The translations under genes and the position numbers were made by a program. The notes under the pieces were generated by a model, which had not been told where the DNA came from, did not search any database, and worked only from the letters and a program-made list of their open reading frames with translations. 33,321 nucleotides of DNA from an uncultured beta proteobacterium (GTDB lineage: Bacteria > Pseudomonadota > Gammaproteobacteria > Burkholderiales > Burkholderiaceae_B), in assembly GCA_903865015.1 (NCBI GenBank), contig CAIPID010000296.1, positions 1-33,321 of the forward strand. Direction: 5' to 3'. This document shows positions 1 to 10,983 of the stretch, one piece after another (the stretch's first letter is position 1; each line of letters starts with the position of its first letter).

Positions 1-564
1 CAAGAAGGCTTGCATCAGCGGCTTCGACAGATCATCGATGCGTGCCGATTGGTTGTAGCGATCGTCAAACGGCACCTTGGCTGCCAGACTCAACAGCTCC
101 TGCTCGGTATCACCTTTCGCCTCGACAGTGCTGCTGTAGCGCCGGATGAAGTAACGCCACGTCTTCTTGTTCGCGGTGACGGCTTCCGGCGCCTTGTACG
201 GACGATTCTGCCCACCCGGGGCCCACAGCACGATCAGATTGCGCCCCTCAACTTTCTCGAGGCTCAACACAGGGAAATAAGGCGGCTGAATCAAATGGCA
301 GTCAGCCAGTAGCTCCTGCTGAATCTTGTCGAGCTGGTTATCAGCCAGCCCCACAGGTGGGAAAACCGGCTGGCCGTTGGCGTCGCAATCCTGCCCGATC
401 ACCACATAACCGCCGCCGAGGTTTTCGAAGTCGTTGGCAAAGGCGCAGACTGTGCGGATGATCGCGTCCGGATTCCATCCGGCTTTGTACTCGATGCGCT
501 CGCCCTCCACTGTGCGCTGGCGCAGCAGGTCGGTGAGATTGATTGGGAGCTTTGTCATATTCAT
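1..564 (-). CDS. AlbA_2/Schlafen-like ATP-binding / putative DNA-binding protein, 3'-truncated by window edge
   Basis: Minus-strand reading gives MNMTKLPINLTDLLRQRTVEGERIEYKAGWNPDAIIRTVCAFANDFENLGGGYVVIGQDCDANGQPVFPPVGLADNQLDKIQ..., the typical AlbA_2 N-terminus (ERIEYK...CAFAND..GGGYVVIG). It starts 3 nt after the hsdR stop codon. Confidence 0.8.
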   Translation of the reverse strand, partial: MNMTKLPINLTDLLRQRTVEGERIEYKAGWNPDAIIRTVCAFANDFENLGGGYVVIGQDCDANGQPVFPPVGLADNQLDKIQQELLADCHLIQPPYFPVLSLEKVEGRNLIVLWAPGGQNRPYKAPEAVTANKKTWRYFIRRYSSTVEAKGDTEQELLSLAAKVPFDDRYNQSARIDDLSKPLMQAFL

Positions 565-567
565 GCC

Positions 568-3500
568 TCAGACCTGCCCGCCCACGCCTTTGAACTTCTC
601 AACAAAAGTCGCGATTTTCTGGAACACGCTTTGCTTTTTGGTCAGGTACTGCGGATTAAGCGGGCTCATCTTTGGCAGAAGAGCATTCAGTTCAGTGCCA
701 TTGTCACTGGCAAATTCCCGTTTCAGCGAAGTGGTGATGTAGCGCTTGGCCGCTTCTACATTCAGGCTCTCGGCGCTGATTAGCACTTGCGCTTCACGCT
801 GTTGTTCTGCTTGGGCAAAGTTGAAGAAGGCGTCAATCACACTGGCCTTATCGCCAATCTGATCGAGGTCAGTTTGGTTAATAAAATCGACCAGCAAGCT
901 CTCTTTGGCACGGTTGCCCAGGCTGGCCCGAATCACCCGGCGTACGTCTTCAATCAGTGAGGCCTTGTCCTTAATCTTTTTATTATTATCAAAAATCAAT
1001 TCCAAAATATAGTCCAGGTTGATCTCTTGCGATTTCAAAAGATCAACCTCAAAGACCACGTCATCCCAATCAACGGTCGATTTTTCTTTTTCAGCTACAG
1101 ATTTTTCTCGGCGCTGCCAATCGCGAATATCGTTGTAGCTTGAACGGTAGTCCTGAATTTTCCGTTCAGTTGGCATCTTGATCGATTGCAGTGCTGCCAG
1201 ATCTTCATTGCCTAAATAATGTCTGGCCTTGAACTCCTCAACCGCCGCCGGGTCGTTCATGTCGATTTTCTGCAAGGCCTTCAGGCTGGTAAATTCATCG
1301 TAGTTTTGCAGCACGTTTTCAATGCGCAAATACTCGCCAAATAGTTTTGCGAAAGCCTTTTTTTCAGACTCCTTTTCAATGGCAGAGGGATCAGGAAAAC
1401 GCTGCTCCAACTCCCTCACTACTTCCACAAAGCCACGCCGCGCTTCACCGGTGGCCACATCGGTAAAGCCTTCCATGTATTCCTTGTAGCTTTTTTCCAA
1501 CACCACATTTTTGGTGTTGGTATCTCCAAACAAGGTGATGGCGTCGATGGTCGCCTGCTCCAGATCGCGGAAGGTGACGATATTGCCAAAGGTTTTGGTG
1601 GCGTCATAAATACGGTTGGTACGGGAAAAGGCCTGCATCAAACCGTGGTAGCGCAAGTTTTTATCAACAAATAAGGTGTTCAGCGTAGGGGCGTCAAAGC
1701 CTGTCAGGAACATACCCACCACAATCACCAAGTCGATTTCCTTAGTCTTAACTTGCTTGGCAAGATCGCGATAGTAGTTTTGAAAACCATTGCTATCCAC
1801 GCTGAAGTTGGTTTTAAACAGAGCGTTATAGTCAGCGATGGCCGCGCTTAAAAACTCTTTGGCGCTGCTATTCATGGCTGAAACATCAAAGCTTTCATCC
1901 AGAATATCGCCTATGGCATCCTGCTCTTCATTGGCCGCAAACGAGAAGATGGTGGCCACTTTCAGCGGCTTGTCAGTGGCTTTTTGCAACTCCTTGAACG
2001 CCTCGTAATACAACTTGGCGGCATCCACACTGCTCACAGCAAACATGGCATTAAAGCCTTTAACGCCAGCCTGCAGGCGATGGGTTTTTTGCCGGAAGTT
2101 ATTCAAGATGTACTGGGTAATTTCCCGAATACGATCAGGGTGCAACAAGGCTTGCTTGTTTTCCGCCGCACTGAGTTTTTTCTCGTCCTGTTCGCTTTCA
2201 ATAGCTTTGAAGTGCGGGCGCACATCGTTGTAGTCGACCTTGAACTTGAGCACCTTTTCATCACGAATAGCATCGGTGATCACGTACGAATGCAGTTCAC
2301 GGCCAAACACGCTAGCGGTCGTCTCTGCGCCGAGCGCGTTTTGCGGGAAGATCGGCGTACCCGTAAAGCCAAACTGATAAAACTTTTTGAATTTCTTCTT
2401 CAGGTTTTTCTGCGCTTCGCCAAACTGGCTGCGGTGGCACTCATCAAAAATAAACACCACTTGCTTGTTGTAGATAGGCAGATCGCCTTCGTTCTTCATC
2501 AGGTTGTTGAGCTTCTGGATGGTGGTGACAATGATTTTGTTGTCGTCCTTATCCAGATTACGCTTGAGGCCTGCGGTGCTGTCAGATCCATTCACGCTGT
2601 CGGGCGAAAAGCGCTGGTATTCCTTCATGGTCTGGTAATCCAGATCTTTACGATCCACCACGAAAAAAACCTTGTCGACAAACTCCAACTCGGTGGCCAA
2701 GCGCGCCGCTTTGAAACTGGTCAGGGTTTTGCCTGAGCCGGTGGTGTGCCATATAAAGCCACCGCCCTCAAGATGGCTCCATTTCTTAGCCCGATAAGCG
2801 CTGCTTATTTTCCACAAGATGCGCTCAGTGGCGGCAATCTGGTAGGGGCGCATTACCAGCAGCGCATTGCTGACATCAAACACCGAATAGTGCAGCAGCA
2901 CATTGAGCAGGGTGTTCTTCTGGAAGAAAGTGGCGGTAAAGTCTTTCAGGTCTTTGATCAGGCTGTTATCCGCCTTCGCCCAGTTCATGGTGAAGTCGAA
3001 GCTATTCTTGTTGCGCTGAGTGGTGTTGGCGAAATACCGGCTATCGGTGCCGTTGGAAATCACGAACAGCTGCAAATACTTGAACAAGGACTGCTCGCTG
3101 TTATAGCTTTCTTTGCTGTAGCGGTGCACCTGATTAAAGGCTTCACGAATCGCCACGCCGCGCTTCTTCAGCTCAACCTGCACTAGCGGTAGACCATTGA
3201 CCAGCACCGTCACATCGTAGCGGTTGGCATGGCTGCCCATTTGCTCAAACTGCTTAATCACCTGCACCTTATTGCGGGCAATATTCTTTTTGTCCAGTAG
3301 GTAGATGTTTTGAATACGACCATCGTCAAACACAAAATCATGAATATAGTCATCATGGATTTTGCGGGTTTTATCCACGATGCTGTCGCTAGGTCTATCC
3401 AGCCAGGTCTCCACAAAACGCAGCCACTCGCCTTCGGAAAACTCCACATTATTAAGGGCTTGCAACTGCTCGCGCACATTGGCAAGCAGCTTCTCGGGGG

Positions 3501-3666
3501 TGGTTAAATCATGTACATATTCATACCCCTGCCTCTGCAAATCCTGGATGAATTCCCGCTCTAAATCATATTCGCTTTGGTAGTTTTGATTGGCCTCCCA
3601 TTCTTTGCCGTATCTATCGAGTACGATAAAGCTATTTGATTCAGCAACAGCCTTGTATTCGTACAT
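568..3666 (-). CDS. hsdR: Type I restriction endonuclease subunit R (type IC-like)
   Basis: 1032-aa ORF with N-terminal nuclease region ([19 protein letters not shown]), Walker A (WHTTGSGKT), [18 protein letters not shown] and [21 protein letters not shown] motifs. Confidence 0.95.
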   Translation of the reverse strand: MYEYKAVAESNSFIVLDRYGKEWEANQNYQSEYDLEREFIQDLQRQGYEYVHDLTTPEKLLANVREQLQALNNVEFSEGEWLRFVETWLDRPSDSIVDKTRKIHDDYIHDFVFDDGRIQNIYLLDKKNIARNKVQVIKQFEQMGSHANRYDVTVLVNGLPLVQVELKKRGVAIREAFNQVHRYSKESYNSEQSLFKYLQLFVISNGTDSRYFANTTQRNKNSFDFTMNWAKADNSLIKDLKDFTATFFQKNTLLNVLLHYSVFDVSNALLVMRPYQIAATERILWKISSAYRAKKWSHLEGGGFIWHTTGSGKTLTSFKAARLATELEFVDKVFFVVDRKDLDYQTMKEYQRFSPDSVNGSDSTAGLKRNLDKDDNKIIVTTIQKLNNLMKNEGDLPIYNKQVVFIFDECHRSQFGEAQKNLKKKFKKFYQFGFTGTPIFPQNALGAETTASVFGRELHSYVITDAIRDEKVLKFKVDYNDVRPHFKAIESEQDEKKLSAAENKQALLHPDRIREITQYILNNFRQKTHRLQAGVKGFNAMFAVSSVDAAKLYYEAFKELQKATDKPLKVATIFSFAANEEQDAIGDILDESFDVSAMNSSAKEFLSAAIADYNALFKTNFSVDSNGFQNYYRDLAKQVKTKEIDLVIVVGMFLTGFDAPTLNTLFVDKNLRYHGLMQAFSRTNRIYDATKTFGNIVTFRDLEQATIDAITLFGDTNTKNVVLEKSYKEYMEGFTDVATGEARRGFVEVVRELEQRFPDPSAIEKESEKKAFAKLFGEYLRIENVLQNYDEFTSLKALQKIDMNDPAAVEEFKARHYLGNEDLAALQSIKMPTERKIQDYRSSYNDIRDWQRREKSVAEKEKSTVDWDDVVFEVDLLKSQEINLDYILELIFDNNKKIKDKASLIEDVRRVIRASLGNRAKESLLVDFINQTDLDQIGDKASVIDAFFNFAQAEQQREAQVLISAESLNVEAAKRYITTSLKREFASDNGTELNALLPKMSPLNPQYLTKKQSVFQKIATFVEKFKGVGGQV

Positions 3667-3910
3667 GCTTTATCCCTAAATTCGGTTTCTTTTGCTTTTG
3701 GTTTAATGAAAAAGATAAATGGTGTTGATTCCATTCACCAAATAACGCAAAAGACGGTTGTCATCTTCGGTGAGATTGGCTATTTTTTGCCAGCGTATTT
3801 CGAGTACCTAGAGATTTTAATGATTCGAGCCTCGTACGGAATGTTTTTGGCGTCATCATCGGTATCTAATAAGTAACTTACCTTCGAAAATGCTTTTGCA
3901 GTTGTCTAGT

Positions 3911-3940
3911 GTTGTCTTTTGTCTTTTGTCTTTTGTCTTT
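3911..3940. repeat. Short tandem heptamer repeat (TTTTGTC, three perfect units plus partial flanks) in the hsdS-hsdR intergenic gap
   Basis: Direct read: gttgtc-ttttgtc-ttttgtc-ttttgtc-tttg. Confidence 0.85.
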
Positions 3941-4085
3941 GATTTTATATTCTTTATTAAATTGCGGCGTTAATTTCTCATTTGCTTAGCGTACTGAGTT
4001 GGTGATAACACTTCGGTCTTGCCCTCAATAGTTTGGGTCACAATTGGCAAATGAATTGAGCTAGTTTTTCAGCGGCTTGCTCATG

Positions 4086-5291
4086 TCAGGCCGGTATCCC
4101 TTCATGCTTAGGGAAGCTCAACAGCAAATCGCGGTAATACTCATACTGCTTTTGACGCAATTCAATTTCGCGCGGCAGGCCTTCGGTGATGGAGTTTGTT
4201 AGGGCGTCGAATTTGTCTAGGATTGCGACAATGTGAGCTTGTTCAGCGATTGTGGGGATAGGGACAATGAATGAATTTATTTGTTCTAAATTTAAATTAG
4301 GTTGCGCAGACCCTTTTGAATTTTTTTCTATGTATTGTTTCATTCGATTTGATGTCAATATATAAAATATATATTTCTTATTCACTGTTTGGCCTAATCG
4401 AATTATTGCCAGAGCTTGGTTTGTATTTGCTGGCAAAATATCTTCATTTACAATTGCAATTTTTCCAATGGTAGCTCCTGCAATTGTGAATAAAATATCG
4501 TCTGCTTCTAGCATAGAACGCTTCAATTCCATTTGATGTGTGATTTTATCGATATAAGATAACTTTTTCTTATTAATTCTTGTGCCATCAAAAGCTTCTG
4601 TCTTTACGAATGAGATACCACTTTGTTCATATGATTTAGGTGTAGTGCCTTTTGTTATTAAAGCTGCCAGCTCCCCCAACGTCTTCCACTCAATTTCTCC
4701 TTCTTCAAAACTCAACAACTGGTCGCGATAGTAGTTGTATTGTTTTTTGCGGGAGTTCAGCTCGGCTGTCAGCTCGGCTGTCAGCTCGGCGAAGGCGTCC
4801 AGAATACGGGCGATTTCAGCTTGGATTTCAAGCGATTTTTCTGGGTTTTCTGGGCATGGGATGGGGATTTGCAGCTCTTTTAAATTGCCTGCATTTAAAG
4901 CCGGAATTCCGTCATATGTACACAACGCCTGAATATCTGATTGCATTTCAAGCAACAGGTGATAAAGATACCTTATGCTAATTTTTAGGCTGCCATTGAT
5001 GGTGACCGAGTAATTCAGGTTTCCACGAAAATATTTTCCCTCTTGCCATGTTATTGATCCAACCCCAGCCCCACGGGTTGTTACACCAATTGGGTCATTA
5101 TCAGTATTCCACTCGTTGATAAAACCAAGCGGTTCGCGCCCACTGTTAATTACAGGGTATTCACCGGGGTTGGCTGAAATTATTTGCTTGTTTACTGATG
5201 GGCCTGTTTTTATTGTCGTAACTGCTCCCAATGCCTTCCATTGACATTCAACGCCATCCAGCAGCTTTTCCATAAAGTTCATGCTGCTCAT
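4086..5291 (-). CDS. hsdS: Type I R-M specificity subunit S, two TRDs, type IC-like
   Basis: 401 aa with two TRD halves, each followed by a conserved helical region ([28 protein letters not shown] and [22 protein letters not shown]). Start overlaps the hsdM stop. Confidence 0.95.
   Translation of the reverse strand: MSSMNFMEKLLDGVECQWKALGAVTTIKTGPSVNKQIISANPGEYPVINSGREPLGFINEWNTDNDPIGVTTRGAGVGSITWQEGKYFRGNLNYSVTINGSLKISIRYLYHLLLEMQSDIQALCTYDGIPALNAGNLKELQIPIPCPENPEKSLEIQAEIARILDAFAELTAELTAELNSRKKQYNYYRDQLLSFEEGEIEWKTLGELAALITKGTTPKSYEQSGISFVKTEAFDGTRINKKKLSYIDKITHQMELKRSMLEADDILFTIAGATIGKIAIVNEDILPANTNQALAIIRLGQTVNKKYIFYILTSNRMKQYIEKNSKGSAQPNLNLEQINSFIVPIPTIAEQAHIVAILDKFDALTNSITEGLPREIELRQKQYEYYRDLLLSFPKHEGIPA
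4758..4793 (-). repeat. 12-bp in-frame tandem repeat encoding the (F/T)[11 protein letters not shown] spacer of HsdS
   Basis: Plus strand reads cagctcggctgt / cagctcggctgt / cagctcggcgaa; protein reads ...[23 protein letters not shown].... Confidence 0.9.
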
Positions 5292-6844
5292 GCCTCCAGC
5301 TCCTCACCTTCAATCTCCGCCACAATGGCATCAATATCCGCCCGCAGCTGGTCGATCCTGGCGACCGTGATTTTTAGTTCGGCATTGAGCTCGCCAATAT
5401 CCACCACTTCGCGGTTGTCTTTGGCCTCGACGTAGCTGCTGACCGAGAGGTTGTAATCGTTGGCCGCAATGGCATCAAAGCTCACCGATTTGGCAAAGTG
5501 TTCCACATCCACTTTGCTATCGAAAACTTGCATGATGCGTTCGATATGCGCGTCCAGCAGCACGTTGTTATTGGTTTCTTTTTTAAACAGGCCGCTGGCA
5601 TCAATAAACTGGGTATCGGTGTCGGTTTTGTGTTTGGACAGCACCAGAATATTGACGGCGATAGTGGTGCCAAAAAAAAGGTTGGGCGCGAGCGAGATCA
5701 CGGTTTCGACGTAATTGTTATCCACCAGATATTGGCGGATTTTCTGCTCAGCGCCGCCACGGTAAAAAATTCCGGGAAAGCAGACAATGGCCGCGCGACC
5801 TTTGCTGGACAGATAACTCAGCGCATGCAGCACAAAGGCAAAGTCGGCTTTGGATTTCGGGGCCAGCACACCGGCCGGGGCGAAGCGGTCATCGTTGATC
5901 AGGGTGGGGTCGTCTGCGCCGATCCATTTCACCGAGTAAGGCGGGTTGGAGACGATTGCATCAAAGGGTTTGTCGTCACCAAAATGCGGATTTCGCAGCG
6001 TATCACCCAGCTGGATATCGAACTTGTCGTAGTTAATGTTGTGCAAGAACATGTTCATACGGGCCAAGTTGTAGGTGGTGTGGTTGAGCTCCTGCCCCCA
6101 AAAACCGTCTTCAATGATGTGGGCGTCAAAATGTTTCTTGGCTTGCAGCAGCAGCGAGCCGGAACCACACGCCGGGTCATAAATTTTGTTGACGCTGGTT
6201 TGCTTGTGCATGGCGAGCTGGGCAATCAGCTTGGAGACATGCTGCGGGGTGAAAAACTCGCCACCGGATTTGCCGGCGTTGGCGGCATAGTTGGAGATCA
6301 GGAACTCGTAGGCATCGCCAAACAGGTCAATGTGGTTGGCGTCAAACTCGCCAAAGTCTAGCTTGGCTACGCCTTTGAGTACGGCTGCCAAGCGGGTGTT
6401 TTTGTCGACGACAGTATTGCCGAGGCGGTTGCTGGTGGTATCAAAATCGGCAAACAGGCCTTTGATGTCGCGCTCGGAGGGGTAGCCGTTGGCAGAACTT
6501 TCGATGGAGGCAAAGATGGCGGCCAGATCGGTGTTCAGGCTCTCGTTAGTGTTGGCACTGGCGGCGATGGTCGCGAACAGCTGGCTGGGGTAGATGAAGT
6601 AGCCCTTGGTTTTAATGGCATCGTCTTTGATGTCTGAAGTGATGAACTTATCGGCAAGCTCAGCGTAGTTGATGCTGTCGTCACCGCCTTCGATGTAGCT
6701 GGCGAAGTTCTCACTGATAAAGCGATAGAACAGGGTGCCAAGAACATACTGCTTGAAATCCCAGCCATCGACGGCGCCGCGGACATCGTTGGCGATTTTC
6801 CAGATCTGGCTCTGCAGTGCGGCGCGTTGTTGGGTACTGGTCAT
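5288..6844 (-). CDS. hsdM: Type I R-M DNA methyltransferase subunit M (type IC-like)
   Basis: 518 aa; N6-MTase motifs ([35 protein letters not shown]). Confidence 0.95.
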   Translation of the reverse strand: MTSTQQRAALQSQIWKIANDVRGAVDGWDFKQYVLGTLFYRFISENFASYIEGGDDSINYAELADKFITSDIKDDAIKTKGYFIYPSQLFATIAASANTNESLNTDLAAIFASIESSANGYPSERDIKGLFADFDTTSNRLGNTVVDKNTRLAAVLKGVAKLDFGEFDANHIDLFGDAYEFLISNYAANAGKSGGEFFTPQHVSKLIAQLAMHKQTSVNKIYDPACGSGSLLLQAKKHFDAHIIEDGFWGQELNHTTYNLARMNMFLHNINYDKFDIQLGDTLRNPHFGDDKPFDAIVSNPPYSVKWIGADDPTLINDDRFAPAGVLAPKSKADFAFVLHALSYLSSKGRAAIVCFPGIFYRGGAEQKIRQYLVDNNYVETVISLAPNLFFGTTIAVNILVLSKHKTDTDTQFIDASGLFKKETNNNVLLDAHIERIMQVFDSKVDVEHFAKSVSFDAIAANDYNLSVSSYVEAKDNREVVDIGELNAELKITVARIDQLRADIDAIVAEIEGEELEA

Positions 6845-6974
6845 TGTTTTGTTCCTGTTTTAATACGGTTTGTTTGATGGCACATATTGGTCGGCGCTTT
6901 GGCTCAGGCCTGGCTGATAGGCCGTGTTTTGAGTCAAGTCAGGGCATGCGGTAGCGTGTGCCACTGCGCCTCCT

Positions 6975-7243
6975 CTACTGAATCAGCTTTCTCACTGTCA
7001 CCAGCTGCTCGATTGCCCGTCGTACGCGTGAGCGCGGTATTTCAAGCTCAACCCGCTGGTGAGTGTCGCTAATTTTTGTGTTGGGATAACGGCCCACGTC
7101 CTGAACGATCAGCTCCAGCACACGATGTGGCTCGATGCGTTGGCAAAAGCGATGCAATTTTTGGCGATTTCTTTCCAGTCTGCCGTCTTGCCTGATACTG
7201 GCCGCAAGCACTTTCGGTCAATGAGTTTTTCTTCTAGGCTCAC
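6975..7243 (-). pseudogene. Remnant of an AlbA_2-type regulator with an apparent internal deletion/frameshift
   Basis: GTG-initiated frame at 7243-7109: (V)SLEEKLIDRKCLRPVSGKTADWKEIAKNCIAFANASSHIVCWS-stop, an AlbA_2 N-terminus. A second frame (ORF 6975-7211) ends with a winged-helix-like C-terminus (HRVLELIVQDVGRYPNTKISDTHQRVELEIPRSRVRRAIEQLVTVRKLIQ-stop). Confidence 0.55.
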
Positions 7244-7812
7244 GCTATATTTTTCCCTCACTGGATTCAATTTTGTTCGCTCCCGCTCTCTGAAACGACA
7301 TCACCTACGAGTCCTATGATCTATTTTTGATAACTGAAATTTGCAAAGCCGTCCTACCTACTGCGCGGGCAGGACATTGCCCTTAATTATTTGCCTCAAT
7401 GTCTTTCAAAATTGTAATAAGTCTAACAGACCATCGCTTAACACCTACAGGTTCTGGCGGTGAAAGCTTGGCTTCATGATCGCTAAGCGCGCTAGGGAGA
7501 CGCCATCCATCAAATCACCACCTAGCAACGTCATTAAAGCTAGATGACATCTGTTTCATCACCGGTCGCTGTAACGGTCATGATGTTTGTGCTAGTGGTG
7601 AATTCCATAGCAAGCGTCCCTAACCATTGTTGTTGGTATTAATCATTTAGAGGAGATTTCCGCTTATGTGCTTATCGCAAAAATAATCAGGGTTACTTGA
7701 TCGATTTGTGCGATGAACGTTGGCGTGTCGTTTGTGGCTACGACAAAGCAATTCAATATCACCACATCGATGGTGCGACTTACGTTGAACTCCCTGTTGT
7801 CCTTTACGCAAT

Positions 7813-8379
7813 GTGATCGCACCCAGCACCTGGAACGCTGTGCAGTCGGTCTTGAAGATCAGTCCCCGCATGCGGGGTAACTACACGTGCGCGTCTGTGC
7901 CGTTTCTCTTGAAGGGCATAGTCGAGGGTGCCGATGGTCGTGCATTGACAGCAGCTTGGACCCGCAAGGGCGCAGGCAAGTTGTACCGGTATTACATCCA
8001 CACCCGCGAAAACAAGGAGCACGCTGGCGCATCGGGTTTGCCACGGTTTCCGGCGATCGAATTGGAAGCTAATGTGGTGGCGCAACTGCGCCGTATCCTG
8101 TGCGCGCCTGATCTCAAGACCTGGGTGGCTCAATTCATGATTGCCAGAGACTCGCAGATTGATGAAGCTAGGGTGTACATCGCGATGCTGCAGATCGACA
8201 AGATCTGGGATCAGCTTTTCCCGGTCGAACAAGAACGCATTGTTCGTCTGCTGATTACCAAGGTGGTGGTCACGTCTCACAACATTGAATTGCAATTTCG
8301 GCCTAATGGCATCGAGCTGTTGGCAGCGGAAATAAGACTTCCCGTTGTCGAGGAAGATTCTGCAGAGGTGGTGGCGTGA
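7813..8379 (+). pseudogene. C-terminal fragment of a large serine recombinase (zinc-ribbon/coiled-coil part), catalytic resolvase domain missing
   Basis: From about 7885: VPFLLKGIVEGADGRALTAAWTRKGAGKLYRYYIHTRENKEHAG...PRFPAIELEANVVAQLRRIL...VEQERIVRLLITKVVVTSHNIELQFRPNGI. No resolvase N-domain is found upstream. Confidence 0.7.
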
Positions 8380-8804
8380 ACGAAATTAAGATTAAAGCCG
8401 CCGGCGAAGCGGATGTGGTGGTGGCCAGCGATGGCAGCTTGAATGTGACTTTCCCGATCAAGATCAAGCGCCGGGGGCGACGCAAGGCGGTAATGATGCC
8501 GGATGGTACGGACTTTCATCCTCGCGATTGGGATGGTGAGCCAACGCCAATACAAATGGCATTGGCCAGAGGTCACCGATGGTTGGCCATTTTGGAATCC
8601 GGACAGGTAAAGAACCTCACGGAGATTGCGACGCTGGAGGGAGTCGATAACAGCTATGTCAGCCGGATGGTCAACTTGACTTCGCTGGCGCCCGACATTG
8701 TCGCTGCTATCTTGGACGACACGCTACCAAACCATGTCACGCTTTTTGATATTGCGGTGGATCCGCCCGCGCTTTGGGAGCTGCAGCGGAAACGAGTTTG
8801 GTGA
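8376..8804 (+). CDS. Small recombinase-associated HTH-like protein
   Basis: 142-aa ORF overlapping the recombinase stop by ATG/TGA coupling; contains an HTH-like segment (NLTEIATLEGVDNSYVSRMVNLTSLAPDIVAAIL). Confidence 0.65.
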   Translation: MNEIKIKAAGEADVVVASDGSLNVTFPIKIKRRGRRKAVMMPDGTDFHPRDWDGEPTPIQMALARGHRWLAILESGQVKNLTEIATLEGVDNSYVSRMVNLTSLAPDIVAAILDDTLPNHVTLFDIAVDPPALWELQRKRVW

Positions 8805-8899
8805 GGGTAAGAGTCTTATAAACACAATGTGATGAAAACTGAATCCAAGAGTTCCACAGCGCTTATTTTAAGACTCGTGATTATGAGCGGATTTGTAAG

Positions 8900-9550
8900 T
8901 CAGCTGCTGTGAACAACTAGCCCGCAGTTATCTAATTTATAGGGTCCCTCAAAGTGAGGTGAGGGATAGAGACCAGATTTCTTGGCGAGCATGTACAGAG
9001 CCACACGAAGCTGCTTACGAAGAGCTTTTTTCTCACCATCAAGGCCGCGCATATTTGCAACTATGTCGCCATGCAACTGGTCGTTTGGGCCTCGCGACGT
9101 GTCGTAAATACGAAGTCGACAGGCAACCTCATCCACGGCTAATGCCCTAACTTCCTTTGCAGCCAACTTGATCGCGCCCAAGTACTGCCTGTCAGGCTGC
9201 GGAGCGCGTCCTGATGTACCTTTCCGAACCGAGGCAGCCATCGATTCACCGCGCAGATGAAGATCCTCTGGTACGGCCTCCTCTGATTCCATAAGACGAT
9301 TCACCGAGCCGCCAATACTCGTAATGTCAGCAAATAGCGACTCGTCGATTTGCTCATATTCATCACCAATTTTTTTTACGTGTGCGGGACAAAATACAAA
9401 TCGCGCTAGCGTCTCATTGTCCCGCACAGGTCCAGGTGAGTGCTCGCCGACTTTGATGTTTTGGCAAAATCCATCTGAATCCTGCTGCAAGACAAAATCG
9501 ACGAAGCTCTTCTGCTCCCCGTTGAAAGCACCGATCTCATCGCACGTCAT
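8900..9550 (-). CDS. Hypothetical protein (third gene of a minus-strand operon)
   Basis: 216-aa ORF beginning 15 nt after the upstream gene's stop, same strand; no recognised motif. Confidence 0.6.
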   Translation of the reverse strand: MTCDEIGAFNGEQKSFVDFVLQQDSDGFCQNIKVGEHSPGPVRDNETLARFVFCPAHVKKIGDEYEQIDESLFADITSIGGSVNRLMESEEAVPEDLHLRGESMAASVRKGTSGRAPQPDRQYLGAIKLAAKEVRALAVDEVACRLRIYDTSRGPNDQLHGDIVANMRGLDGEKKALRKQLRVALYMLAKKSGLYPSPHFEGPYKLDNCGLVVHSS

Positions 9551-9565
9551 TTCAATTTCGCTGAG

Positions 9566-10138
9566 TTAGGCGCAAATAGCGACACGTAGATCTTGAGGGA
9601 ACGGCTGGGATTGCACCCAAATACCAGATCGAAGTGAATGTCCGCAAGCGATCGTCCATGGAAATTCGCCGTCTTGATCGAAATCGATGCTTGCATATAG
9701 CCCGTCAAGTCGCCAGTAAGCACCGATAGTACCTCCGTCCAAAAGCATTGCCTTCGGAGCTGGAACTGAAGCAACCATCATGGCGATAAGTGCTCTTTGA
9801 GCAACACGGCTCTGCTCTTCAGATGGTGCCTCTGCTTCAGTCATAGACCAGTTCGAAGGCGCAGACTTGAAGCGTTCAATGGCAGCAAATTGAGCGTGAA
9901 AATCCGTAGTTTTAGAGCTTACGCTCAGAGATTCTGAAATACCCAAGCTCACGAATTGAGCAAGTGTAGAATTCATCCCGCTTTTAATGGGCGTTTGCTG
10001 AGTGAACCGCCGTACTGTATTGATAAGGCCATGCATGATTCCATCACGATAATCTTGGTTCGGGATTGAACTAGTGAAGCTTGAAGGTACAAAATAGCTT
10101 GGACTCTCATATGACGTAGATGCAAACTGAAGATTCAT
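9566..10138 (-). CDS. Hypothetical protein (second gene of a minus-strand operon)
   Basis: ORF extends to 10174, but an ATG at 10138 (MNLQFASTSYES...) overlaps the preceding stop as ATGA, so this start is preferred. Confidence 0.6.
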   Translation of the reverse strand: MNLQFASTSYESPSYFVPSSFTSSIPNQDYRDGIMHGLINTVRRFTQQTPIKSGMNSTLAQFVSLGISESLSVSSKTTDFHAQFAAIERFKSAPSNWSMTEAEAPSEEQSRVAQRALIAMMVASVPAPKAMLLDGGTIGAYWRLDGLYASIDFDQDGEFPWTIACGHSLRSGIWVQSQPFPQDLRVAICA

Positions 10139-10983
10139 GTTTCCTCCGGAATAGTTAATCCGATCTGAACGCAAACGCTATCGCTCAACAGACGGCGTAA
10201 AGCTATTTTATTGTCAAGATGAAGCCCGTCAAGAGCATCGGAAATATCAGCCAATGCCAGTGGCTTAGGTTCTCGACCGCTCTTATCGACCGCCTGAATA
10301 CGATGTTGACCATTGATCCGAACCACGCAGTAGTCTTTTTCGGCTATAAAGTCTATGTTGAGGAGGTTGTGAACCCTTCGTCCACTAGTAGCCAAAGAGA
10401 ACCAGCCTTGATGGACATGCCATGCACCATCTGTGGTCCAAGCGTGAGGACTCAACCAAGGGCCCTCCTCACGGAACAATCGCCTTGTCGCCATTAAAGG
10501 CTCACTTGTTTGTATGCGGAAGGAATCTTGGTACTGCAATCCAACCGCATTAATGAAGTGACCAGTTATCAACCCGCACTCGACCAAAGGAGTTAGCACC
10601 TCAATCGCCTTCGGCTTCACCGTGTTCCATCGATCGTAGTCCAAGCAGTTGCACGCGATCAAGTCCGGACGAATGCTTACAGTCAAAACGACCTTGCCAT
10701 CATCATCAATCTGCGAAAGTTGAAGCCCACCCGACTCAGGGGTGCTAACAGTAGTGCCGTCATCTCCGAAGTGCAATGACATACCCTGAATGCGATCCAT
10801 AACCGGCAAAAGCCGTTGCAAATCTTTAGATAGACGATATGTATCTTCCATCTGAGCCAGCACTTCCGGCGCCAAAGGACGATCCCACTCCACTGCCAGA
10901 GCCATAACCTCAATGGCGTGCTTGCCCGCTGCAGGTTGTATCTCAATAGAGCCACACATAAATGAGTAAGAGTAGGATGTCAT
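10135..10983 (-). CDS. TIGR04255-like family protein
   Basis: Start MTSYSYSFMCGSIEIQPAAGKHAIEVMALAVEWDRPL...; overall layout resembles TIGR04255 proteins (conserved GLQYQDSFRI-like segment, NIDF, late LH...). Family call is from memory of the pattern only. Confidence 0.5.
   Translation of the reverse strand: MTSYSYSFMCGSIEIQPAAGKHAIEVMALAVEWDRPLAPEVLAQMEDTYRLSKDLQRLLPVMDRIQGMSLHFGDDGTTVSTPESGGLQLSQIDDDGKVVLTVSIRPDLIACNCLDYDRWNTVKPKAIEVLTPLVECGLITGHFINAVGLQYQDSFRIQTSEPLMATRRLFREEGPWLSPHAWTTDGAWHVHQGWFSLATSGRRVHNLLNIDFIAEKDYCVVRINGQHRIQAVDKSGREPKPLALADISDALDGLHLDNKIALRRLLSDSVCVQIGLTIPEET

Noticed and set aside
1984-2736. 250-aa plus-strand ORF opposite the first hsdR
   Set aside because: Antisense to a well-supported HsdR with canonical helicase motifs; the shadow ORF has no recognisable domain.
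3905-3945. Possible CRISPR-like array at the heptamer repeat
   Set aside because: Units are 7 bp and contiguous without spacers; a simple tandem repeat.
5498-6361. 287-aa plus-strand ORF opposite the first hsdM
   Set aside because: Antisense shadow of a clear methyltransferase gene; no independent start or context.
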